NCBI GenBank assembly: GCA_947573135.1
Contig: CANPDU010000033.1
Coordinates: forward strand, 1-38,865
From: an uncultured Bacteroidales bacterium
GTDB taxonomy: Bacteria; Bacteroidota; Bacteroidia; Bacteroidales; Muribaculaceae
Length of the DNA stretch: 38,865 nt
Direction: 5' to 3'
The position numbers and the translations under genes were made by a program. Below the pieces are notes generated by a model, which was not told where the DNA came from, made no database searches, and saw only the letters and a program-made list of their open reading frames with translations. Shown here in pieces: positions 32,247-38,865 of this stretch; positions within the stretch are counted from its first letter, which is position 1; each line of letters begins with the position of its first letter.

Positions 32247-33995
32247 ATGACATTTAATGAATTGGGAGTTCGTGACGATCTCCTTCGGGCTATAGCTGAA
32301 CTGGGCTTTGAGAACCCTATGCCTGTTCAGGAAAAAGTGATTCCGGTGTTGCTTGCCGATGACCACGATCTTGTGGCTCTTGCACAGACCGGGACAGGTA
32401 AAACGGCGGCATTCGGTTTGCCGGTCATACAGCGTATAGATACTACTGTTCACCGTCCTCAGGCTCTGATCCTTGCTCCTACGCGTGAACTCTGCCTCCA
32501 GATAGCGGGGGATCTTGCCGATTTCTCAAAATATACACCTGATCTAAAGGTATTGCCTGTTTATGGCGGATCGAGCATTGAAAGTCAGATCAGGGCGCTA
32601 CGTGAGGGCGTTCAGATCATAGTCGCCACTCCGGGACGCCTTATTGACCTGATCAACCGTGGCGTCGTTAAACTGGCTGATGTTCATACGGTTGTCCTTG
32701 ACGAGGCTGATGAAATGCTGAATATGGGTTTTGTCGATTCGATAACCGATATCCTCGGTCACGTTCCTGAAAATAGAAAAATGCTCATGTTTTCGGCTAC
32801 AATGCCTCCGGAGGTCGGACGCATCGCAAAGCGCTTCATGAAAGAGCCCGAGGAAATTGTCATCGGCACGCGCAATGAAGGCGCGGCCAACGTCAGACAT
32901 ATCTATTATATGGTTAACGCCCGTGATAAATATCTTGCGCTGAAGCGTATCGCCGACGACTCCCCGAATATTTATGCTATCATTTTCTGCCGCACACGCC
33001 GCGACACGCAGGAAGTCGCCGACAAACTGATTGCCGACGGTTACAATGCTGAGGCGCTCCATGGAGATCTTTCTCAGCAGCAGCGTGATATTGTGATGAA
33101 GAAATTCCGCGATCGTGTCATATCTATGCTTGTTGCAACGGATGTGGCCGCCCGCGGACTCGACGTCGACGATCTTACGCATGTGATCAACTACGGTTTG
33201 CCCGATGACACTGCGGTTTATACCCATCGTTCGGGTCGTACCGGCCGCGCCGGAAAGACGGGCGTGTCTGTGGCGATTATTCATTCGCGTGAAAAAGGAA
33301 AACTACGTGAGATAGAGAAAATCATAGGTAAGAAATTCGAACGCCGCGAGGTGCCGACCCCTCAGCATATTATCGAGAAACAATTGTATAATCTTGCCGA
33401 CAGACTTGAACGCGTGGAGGTCAACGAAGATGAGATAAATAAATACATGCCCGGAGTATCGCGCAAACTTTCGTGGCTTGGAACTGAAGATCTCCTTAAA
33501 CGCGTGCTTTCTCTCGAATTCAACCGGCTGCTCAATTATTATAAAGATGCTCCTGATATCGATTTTATTGATGAAAAGCCTAAGAAAGACAGTAAGAAAA
33601 AGGGGAAAGGAGAACGGCCGACAGACGCAGATAAAGATCGGCGCACCGCCGAAAAGGGCATGGAACGCATATATGTCAACGCCGGCAAGGCCGACGGCTT
33701 TTTTGCAGGCAACCTGATCGAACTGCTTAACCGTAATTCATCCGGACACCGCATTGATGTCGGCCGTATTGATCTCCTGCCGAACTATTCGCTTTTTGAT
33801 GTGCGTAAAGGCGATGGGAAAAAAGCAGTCAACGCGTTGAAGGGTGCTGACTTTTTCGGACAGCGTCTTTATAGTGAAATCGCAGATCCTGACAAGGATT
33901 ATGCCCGTCAGGGTTCATCGCGCACCGAAAAAAACGGAAAATATGGTCAGCGGAAAGAAGGTTCCAGAAAGTCTAAAAAGTATCGCGACAGATAA
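32247..33995 (+). CDS. deaD: DEAD-box ATP-dependent RNA helicase (DeaD/CsdA-like)
   Basis: This 582 aa helicase unwinds RNA duplexes in ribosome assembly and in mRNA turnover at low temperature. Motifs appear in order: Q-motif FENPMPVQ, AQTGTGKT (motif I), PTREL (Ia), VLDEADEM (II), SAT (III), HGDLSQQQRD and HRSGRTGRAG (VI). After the RecA-like core (about 1-365) comes a linker, then a DbpA-type RNA-binding domain (about 470-555, opening RIYVNAGKADGF), and finally a Lys/Arg-rich tail that would add nonspecific RNA contacts. This layout matches DeaD of Bacteroidetes. The next gene starts 35 nt downstream. Confidence 0.93.
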   Translation: MTFNELGVRDDLLRAIAELGFENPMPVQEKVIPVLLADDHDLVALAQTGTGKTAAFGLPVIQRIDTTVHRPQALILAPTRELCLQIAGDLADFSKYTPDLKVLPVYGGSSIESQIRALREGVQIIVATPGRLIDLINRGVVKLADVHTVVLDEADEMLNMGFVDSITDILGHVPENRKMLMFSATMPPEVGRIAKRFMKEPEEIVIGTRNEGAANVRHIYYMVNARDKYLALKRIADDSPNIYAIIFCRTRRDTQEVADKLIADGYNAEALHGDLSQQQRDIVMKKFRDRVISMLVATDVAARGLDVDDLTHVINYGLPDDTAVYTHRSGRTGRAGKTGVSVAIIHSREKGKLREIEKIIGKKFERREVPTPQHIIEKQLYNLADRLERVEVNEDEINKYMPGVSRKLSWLGTEDLLKRVLSLEFNRLLNYYKDAPDIDFIDEKPKKDSKKKGKGERPTDADKDRRTAEKGMERIYVNAGKADGFFAGNLIELLNRNSSGHRIDVGRIDLLPNYSLFDVRKGDGKKAVNALKGADFFGQRLYSEIADPDKDYARQGSSRTEKNGKYGQRKEGSRKSKKYRDR

Positions 33996-34030
33996 TATTA
34001 TCAATTTAATCTTTTGCAAATAAATTTATT

Positions 34031-34696
34031 ATGTCGAAACTGCTTATCTTATTTCTAATTTCGTTATTGGGGATGCCTGTGACCGTTATGTCTCAGACTA
34101 TAGATATGACAAAAACGGCTGCTGCTGAATTTTTCAATCGAGCCCCGGTCGATGTGGCTACCGGTCTGTCGCCGGTGAGCAGGCTCGATATGATTGATTA
34201 TTTTACGCATGGATCAAGTGTAAAAAGTGAGAACCGTCTTGGTCGGAAGTGTGCGCTGAAATCTATTTCAGACAATATGATAGTATGGCAGGATGATGAT
34301 TCCGTATCCACAGCCATAGTAGTTTTACCTGAAAGTAATACGTCAAGACCCGATACGCTTCTTCTCGTGATACGTACTATTGCTTCTCCTGTTGCTGATA
34401 GCGAATTGTCATATTATAGCAGTGGCTGGCAGAAATTGTCCGACAGATCATTTCCGCGTCCGGTTTTGAAAGATTGGGTTAAACCTGAATATAAAGGCGC
34501 TATACGGGAGATAGCCGACGTGCTTCCGTTTATGTTCATGAGTGCGGAATTCGAGCCGCAAAAGAATACGCTGGTATTTACTGATCGCACTGAAGGCTAT
34601 TTTGCCGACGGCGATGCTCCGTCTCAGCTTTCGATGTTGAAATCACAGTTGAAATATGTCTGGGACGGTAAACGTTTCAGACAGACCGAAGAATGA
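34031..34696 (+). CDS. Secreted protein of unknown function (DUF3256-like)
   Basis: The 221 aa protein has a signal peptide ending VMSQ. The remainder shows a mixed alpha/beta pattern with no catalytic motif I can identify. The sequence and its location before xseA recall a Bacteroidales-restricted family labelled DUF3256; this is from memory. It overlaps the xseA start by 4 nt (ATGA), so the two are translationally coupled although one product is exported and the other cytosolic. Confidence 0.72.
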   Translation: MSKLLILFLISLLGMPVTVMSQTIDMTKTAAAEFFNRAPVDVATGLSPVSRLDMIDYFTHGSSVKSENRLGRKCALKSISDNMIVWQDDDSVSTAIVVLPESNTSRPDTLLLVIRTIASPVADSELSYYSSGWQKLSDRSFPRPVLKDWVKPEYKGAIREIADVLPFMFMSAEFEPQKNTLVFTDRTEGYFADGDAPSQLSMLKSQLKYVWDGKRFRQTEE

Positions 34697-35943
34697 TGGC
34701 TGATCCGATAACCCTGCTTCAGCTCAATTCGCGCATCAGCTCGCTTATCGCCGGCGATGTGTCGTTGCATGACGTGTGGGTTACGGCCGAAACCGGAGAT
34801 CTGCGTGTCAGCGGCGGACATTGTTATCTCGAACTGATTGAGAAAGATCCGGCCAACGGGCGGCCTGTCGCGCGAATGAGAGCGATAATATGGGCTTCGC
34901 ACTATGCTCATATATCGTCGGAATTTGCCGTAGCGACGGGCCAGCAGCTTGTGTCCGATCTCAAAGTGATGGTGAAGGTTACTGTTAACTTTCATCCGGC
35001 GTTCGGACTGTCGGCAGTCATATCGGATATAAATCCTGAATTTACCTGCGGTGATCTGATCCGCCGCCGCATGATGATGATACGTCGTCTGACAGATGAG
35101 GGAATAATAGATATGAACCGCACGTTGCCGTGGCCTGATGTGCCATGGCGGGTTGCGGTAGTCTCGGCGGTCGGGGCGGCCGGATATGGCGATTTTATTA
35201 CCCATCTTTACGGCAATCCGTCGCATCTGCGTTTTTCGACAGAACTTTTTCCGGCTGTAATGCAGGGTGAGAATGCTCCGCAGAGTATAATTGCTGCACT
35301 AGACGAGATCGCAGTTCGGACCGATGATTTCGATTGCGTCGTCATAATCCGCGGGGGTGGGGCGACAGGCGACCTGGCATCATTTGACAATTACGATCTT
35401 GCCGCCAACGTCGCGCAGTTTCCTTTGCCTGTCATTGTCGGCATAGGCCACGAGCGTGATGTCACCATCCTCGATTATGTCGTGGCTGTAAGAGTAAAGA
35501 CCCCAACAGCTGCTGCAGAGTGGCTCATCGGCCGTATGGAGGCTGCGTTGACCCGAGTGCGTGATCTCGCAGCTGAGATATTCCGAGCGGCGACTTCAAA
35601 GGTCAGCGGCGGCCTGCAGCAACTTGCCTATTATCAGGGTCTGCTCCCGTCATTGAGTCTTGGAAAGATTGACCGTGCACGCTCGTCGCTTGATGCGGCT
35701 GTACCTGAGGCGTTGCGTCATGCCGTGGAGCTGATCGTGCGCCGGCAGAATGACAGACTTGATGCCGCCTCTCGTCTCGTCGAGGCTCTTTCGCCTCAGG
35801 CTGTGCTTCGCCGCGGTTATTCTGTCTGTCGCGTCAATGGCCGTGCCGTTACCGATGCCTCAGCTCTTAATGCCGGTGATATACTCACTACTGTCCTTGC
35901 TTCCGGCTCTATAAAATCAACAGTTACAGAAATTGAAATTTAA
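34693..35943 (+). CDS. xseA: Exodeoxyribonuclease VII large subunit
   Basis: XseA with XseB degrades single-stranded DNA from both ends. The 416 aa protein has an N-terminal OB-fold (about 1-105, with VWVTAETGDLRVSGGHCYLEL) and a catalytic domain (about 130-410) carrying AVVSAVGAAGYGDF, IIRGGGATGDLASFDN and GHERDVTILD, which fit the conserved segments of the family. Length is slightly below the 440-460 aa of E. coli-type enzymes, as is usual in Bacteroidetes. The ATG at 34693 or the adjacent one at 34696 is the start. xseB begins 5 nt downstream. Confidence 0.94.
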   Translation: MMADPITLLQLNSRISSLIAGDVSLHDVWVTAETGDLRVSGGHCYLELIEKDPANGRPVARMRAIIWASHYAHISSEFAVATGQQLVSDLKVMVKVTVNFHPAFGLSAVISDINPEFTCGDLIRRRMMMIRRLTDEGIIDMNRTLPWPDVPWRVAVVSAVGAAGYGDFITHLYGNPSHLRFSTELFPAVMQGENAPQSIIAALDEIAVRTDDFDCVVIIRGGGATGDLASFDNYDLAANVAQFPLPVIVGIGHERDVTILDYVVAVRVKTPTAAAEWLIGRMEAALTRVRDLAAEIFRAATSKVSGGLQQLAYYQGLLPSLSLGKIDRARSSLDAAVPEALRHAVELIVRRQNDRLDAASRLVEALSPQAVLRRGYSVCRVNGRAVTDASALNAGDILTTVLASGSIKSTVTEIEI

Positions 35944-35948
35944 CACAT

Positions 35949-36152
35949 ATGCAACCCGTTACAGACCTTACTTACAGTCAGGCTCTTGCCGAACTCGAAC
36001 AAATTCTTGCCGCCTTGCGCGGCGATGACTGCGACGTTGACAAACTGACATCCATGACCTCACGTGCCGTCGAACTTCTCAATTATTGCCGCTCACGTCT
36101 GACCTCGACCGACGAAGAGCTGCGCCGCATCCTCGAATCCTTGCAGAACTGA
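35949..36152 (+). CDS. xseB: Exodeoxyribonuclease VII small subunit
   Basis: The 67 aa helical-hairpin protein contains LTYSQALAELEQILAALR, the usual XseB opening, followed by a second helix with RAVELLNYCRSRL. Several copies wrap the XseA C-terminal helices to form the active exonuclease. The 5-nt spacing after xseA indicates co-expression. No terminator is seen in the ~110 nt that follows. Confidence 0.92.
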   Translation: MQPVTDLTYSQALAELEQILAALRGDDCDVDKLTSMTSRAVELLNYCRSRLTSTDEELRRILESLQN

Positions 36153-36266
36153 GCCTCCCTGATTTTATTTGCCGCTTTGGTGCAATAATTATCTTACGTT
36201 ACTAATCATTTATAGCCATGCATATATTGTCCGAGTTGATTGTTACACCAAATAATAAGGATTATA

Positions 36267-36803
36267 ATGAGGAATAATCAGGTTAAATGCCGTATGGCGT
36301 TATGTTTGTTAGTGCTTTTAATAAGTTTCGCAAAGGTATCAGCAATAGATAAAAATGATGAATTTATTATTGCTCTTAAACTTGACCGAGATTCATATAC
36401 AGATTCCATAAGAGTAATTAATGTTGTTGAGAGCAAAATATACACGGAAAATTCGTCAACGGCAGCAGGCTATATCCCATTGTTCAATTACATGATAGAA
36501 CACCATAACGAGGAGTTTGACGAAAGTATAAGTTTATACTTATATCAGATGTTTTCTACGTTCCCAAACAAACACTCGGAATTTGAACACTATTTGGCTC
36601 TATTACCGGAGAGCGATCAAAAGCAGGTTTTACGTACACTTGCATTATATCTGTTTACTGAATTTACATATGAAATAAATGCTGATACAATCGAGGACTT
36701 AAAACTTTTATTTTGGAAGAAATTTCCATTTCTAAATATGTATGAAGCCAGTCGAGAGGAAGTGGAACGATATTGTACCGAAAATTCTTACCCGTTTGAT
36801 TAA
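36267..36803 (+). CDS. Secreted protein of unknown function
   Basis: The ATG at 36267 gives 178 aa with a signal peptide (CRMALCLLVLLISFAKVSA). An in-frame TTG at 36240 is less likely. The body appears largely alpha-helical and acidic, with no motif I recognise. Base composition is markedly AT-rich compared with the upstream xseAB block, as are its downstream neighbours apart from the Rhs fragment, which fits a horizontally acquired or fast-evolving accessory segment. It is followed 20 nt later by a lipoprotein gene, so the two may form a unit. An immunity or accessory role linked to the Rhs remnant is possible but unsupported. Confidence 0.65.
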   Translation: MRNNQVKCRMALCLLVLLISFAKVSAIDKNDEFIIALKLDRDSYTDSIRVINVVESKIYTENSSTAAGYIPLFNYMIEHHNEEFDESISLYLYQMFSTFPNKHSEFEHYLALLPESDQKQVLRTLALYLFTEFTYEINADTIEDLKLLFWKKFPFLNMYEASREEVERYCTENSYPFD

Positions 36804-36823
36804 ATGACCTAAAGAATACCCAA

Positions 36824-37480
36824 ATGATGAACAGCAAATTATTAAAACTGTGTGCCATGTGCGCCGTTATTGTTTCCATTACCGCATGCAATGGCAAGAG
36901 TCAAAAATCTGAAGTGCCGGCAGTTTCGCTGGACGACAGTCTGACATTGGATGCGGACACTATCAAAGCTATAAACGAACCGGTTAAGATCGAGATTGAT
37001 ACGCTTGCATTCCCTCAGCTTGAATTCAGGATCGGAAGCCATGAATGGCCGTTTACCTACACGGACACGACAGTCAACGGCCGCCATATAATCTGTGGGA
37101 CAGCGGTCACTCATGAGCCTGAAGATATGATATACGTAGTTTATAATGACAGCACGACCGGTTTGTACCCGGGGGAAATGTCATATGTGATGGTCGATCC
37201 GTCAAGTGGCCGCGATTTAATGCTGATTCGCCGAGATCTGGTGATCGATGCATTGAATATAAAAGACGATGTCGGTATGAATTCTAATTTAAAAGCACTG
37301 AGTCTCGGTAAAACGACATTCAAAGAATTGAGAAATGACACAGTCGTATTAGGCGCATTTTTTGGAGAATATGGAACCGACAATGTCTATGTACTTGAAT
37401 TAAAGATCCTGAAGGAAGATGCAGACACAACTATACAGGTAGAGTGGTTACCTGATTATTTTACATATGATGATGAATGA
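36824..37480 (+). CDS. Lipoprotein of unknown function
   Basis: The 218 aa protein has an SPII signal with SITAC, placing the lipidated Cys at about residue 22. A Ser/Asp-rich linker (to about residue 55) leads to a compact beta-rich domain with RIGSHEWPFTYTDT and a late EVEWLP-like segment (QVEWLPDYF). I do not recognise the family with confidence; similar small Bacteroidales lipoproteins carry DUF labels. It follows the secreted protein gene closely and precedes the Rhs fragment by about 40-100 nt. Confidence 0.7.
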   Translation: MMNSKLLKLCAMCAVIVSITACNGKSQKSEVPAVSLDDSLTLDADTIKAINEPVKIEIDTLAFPQLEFRIGSHEWPFTYTDTTVNGRHIICGTAVTHEPEDMIYVVYNDSTTGLYPGEMSYVMVDPSSGRDLMLIRRDLVIDALNIKDDVGMNSNLKALSLGKTTFKELRNDTVVLGAFFGEYGTDNVYVLELKILKEDADTTIQVEWLPDYFTYDDE

Positions 37481-37523
37481 AAATGACCCGAAAATAATTT
37501 AAAAAATATATGCAGGCAAAGAC

Positions 37524-37985
37524 TTGGTGGATATGCACAGTTTTCGCGGCATAGGGGGTGTTTTGTGGGCTTTATTGTCAGTGCTGACAATGAGCGGCAA
37601 GCTTTCGGTGGAGTACTCGCAGGTTCCCGAAGCCATGCTTACGTCGCCCGAGACCGTATATGCCGACAGCGAGTATCAGCTGCAGTCGCGGCGGTCGTAT
37701 GTCGGGCCGCATGTGTTCCGCGACGGCAAGCTCGAATACTCGGCGTTCGCCGGGGGATACTTCGATCCTCAGGGCGGCACGATGTACTATCTGACAGACT
37801 GGCAGGGCAACAACGCCGTCGTGGCCGACAACCGGGGCAACGTAGTTCAGAAGACGACCTATTATCCCTACGGAGAGCCGACGATAGAGCTGAGCGGTCA
37901 GCGTTACCTCTTCGGGGGCAAGGAACGTTTATCGATAAAATTGAAATGTTATTGCAAAATGATGGTATGGATGAGGGATATATAA
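37524..37985 (+). pseudogene. Rhs repeat-associated core fragment, truncated at both ends
   Basis: Residues about 24-134 match the end of a Bacteroidales Rhs core: GKLSVEYSQ, YVGPHVFRDGKLEYSAFAGG, MYYLTDWQGNNAVVADNRGN, TTYYPYGEP and RYLFGGKE. Intact Rhs proteins have well over a thousand residues of YD repeats before this point and a polymorphic toxin after it. Here only about 110 core residues remain, with no repeats before them. After GGKE the frame continues for about 20 unrelated residues to a stop at 37985. GC content is visibly higher from about 37590 to 37925 than in the AT-rich flanks, which marks both junctions. It is very probably non-functional. Confidence 0.85.
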
Positions 37986-38017
37986 ACGTTTTGCCTCAAA
38001 AAATGCGCAAAGAATAA
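37927..38017 (+). pseudogene. Possible leftover 3' tail of a toxin domain, out of frame with the Rhs core
   Basis: In a different frame from the Rhs core, the sequence after the GGKE junction reads about 30 sensible residues (FIDKIEMLLQNDGMDEGYIN and on to a basic KMRKE end) and stops at 38017. Its AT-rich, Lys/Glu-rich composition looks like the natural C-terminus of an accessory protein. The simplest reading is that a deletion joined the Rhs core to the last codons of a lost toxin module. The next gene starts 18 nt later. Short length limits confidence. Confidence 0.4.
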
Positions 38018-38034
38018 AATAATTTAAATTGGTT

Positions 38035-38769
38035 ATGGATATGATAATAAAAAATATAAAGACATTTTATAGACCTGGAAATACAATAGATAAAAAAATT
38101 ACCGGTTGGGTATTTCCCCAATGTCAAAAATATTTAAAAGGAATGGATAGCGCAGTTGATACACCCAGAGGAGTGTATCAGGTGCAACATTTGATAAATT
38201 CAGGCTTAACGTTTCCAAAAGATAAGCCATTGCTAAGTGGATTACAACTGGCAAAGTCAGCAAAACCAACAGATTTCCTGAGTTCAAGCTATTTCAGATA
38301 TTCACTCTTAAGTAAAAAGGCTATTGGCTGTCTGAGTGGACTTAATGTAGGAACTCACAAGGCTTATCCGGTTCGTATATATGTTCGGAACCAACCTGTA
38401 CTTTATTTTTTCGTAGGGATAATCCCTATGAAGCAAGCTGATTATATTCATTGGGATAAATGCCGTTTCTACGAGACAAAACTGGCTTTAAAAAGCGCAG
38501 ATCTCGACAGTATCTATGATAAAAAGTTGGATACAGAAGTGCCGGTTTTTAGATCGGTTGATAACTATGATGCTTTTTGTGCTTTGCATGATCTTCAGGT
38601 TGAAGAAATAGCAGTAAATGCCAGTTTCCCGATGGAACTTGACTGCGTGAAATTCTATAACAGCTTTTCCCCGATATTCGTAAGTGAGAAATTTGTAAAT
38701 ACTGCTATCGCAAATGGCCTTACTGGTCTTGATTTTGAGAAAAAAATTAAGATCGTGCAATATGTCTGA
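38035..38769 (+). CDS. Immunity-like protein (Imm11/DUF1629-like), orphan
   Basis: From the ATG at 38035 the product is 244 aa without a signal peptide; a second ATG at 38041 is equally possible. The C-terminal part resembles DUF1629/Imm11-type immunity proteins: VPVFRSVDNYDAFCALHDLQ, then FSPIFVSEKFVNTAIANGLTGLDFEK, where a '...S.r....i...gltGl.f' ending is typical. This is pattern recognition from memory. Immunity proteins bind and block the toxin encoded just upstream; here the toxin appears deleted, leaving this gene as an orphan. It is AT-rich like the rest of this end of the window. Another immunity family, such as Imm43, cannot be excluded. Confidence 0.6.
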   Translation: MDMIIKNIKTFYRPGNTIDKKITGWVFPQCQKYLKGMDSAVDTPRGVYQVQHLINSGLTFPKDKPLLSGLQLAKSAKPTDFLSSSYFRYSLLSKKAIGCLSGLNVGTHKAYPVRIYVRNQPVLYFFVGIIPMKQADYIHWDKCRFYETKLALKSADLDSIYDKKLDTEVPVFRSVDNYDAFCALHDLQVEEIAVNASFPMELDCVKFYNSFSPIFVSEKFVNTAIANGLTGLDFEKKIKIVQYV

Positions 38770-38846
38770 CTTGGATTAATATTAAAAAGGCGATTTTTTG
38801 AATAAATAATACTCGTTGGTTGAATTAAGAATCTAAATATTTATAA

Positions 38847-38865
38847 ATGAAAAAGTTGCACATAT
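38847..38865 (+). CDS. Start of a possible gene cut by the window edge
   Basis: ATG AAA AAG TTG CAC ATA begins at 38847 and runs off the end. MKK followed by a hydrophobic residue is a common signal-peptide opening in this window, and the preceding ~75 nt is AT-rich and non-coding. Too little sequence remains to judge. Confidence 0.3.

Noticed and set aside
1-38865. CRISPR array, insertion sequence or prophage
   Set aside because: No regularly spaced direct repeats, transposase motifs or phage structural genes were seen on reading both strands.

Overview
The window looks like chromosomal DNA from an anaerobic gut Bacteroidales, most likely Muribaculaceae or a close relative. This is inference from gene content, not from a marker search. 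The grounds are: promoters of the Bacteroidetes type (TAnnTTTG at -7, in the best cases with TTTG 19-20 nt upstream); starts with no obvious Shine-Dalgarno sequence; a Bacteroides-type serine palmitoyltransferase; reverse rubrerythrin; many SPII lipoproteins and outer-membrane barrels; and the rpsU-xerC-hpf cluster.

Layout. 1-5100: tRNA-Ser(GCU) with its promoter, a small membrane protein, spt, then a two-gene unit of GH20 hexosaminidase and a TlpA-like periplasmic thioredoxin. 5160-5711: rubrerythrin. 5836-11334 (minus): a tightly overlapping five-gene operon of lipoprotein, ABC ATPase, FtsX/MacB-like permease, lipoprotein and PagL-like lipid A deacylase barrel. 11537-14500 (plus): aspartate-type aminotransferase, OmpA-family protein and SemiSWEET. 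14526-14662 (minus): a candidate ~100-nt structured RNA with its own promoter and terminator. 14774-21577 (minus): an RND tripartite efflux operon followed by an LpxA-family acyltransferase. 21836-23336 (minus): rpsU-xerC-hpf. 23524-25854 (minus): aminopeptidase P and gamma-carbonic anhydrase-like protein. 25951-29193 (plus): nagA, then two paralogous SGNH hydrolases flanking a small secreted protein. 29263-32077 (minus): outer-membrane barrel, tsaD, cinA. 32247-36152 (plus): DEAD-box helicase, a secreted DUF3256-like protein, xseA and xseB. 36267-38865: an AT-rich accessory end with an unknown secreted protein, a lipoprotein, a truncated Rhs core fragment and an immunity-like protein.

Common themes are envelope lipids (spt, LpxA-like, PagL-like), export and efflux (RND pump, ABC operon), and GlcNAc use (GH20, NagA, perhaps the SGNH pair). 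The most original observations are the ABC/PagL-like operon with a non-canonical ATPase, the LpxA-like protein that lacks two histidines and sits in an efflux operon, the candidate small RNA at 14.5-14.6 kb, the SGNH trio, and the degenerate Rhs locus with a surviving immunity-like gene. Functions come from reading motifs by eye; no database search was run.
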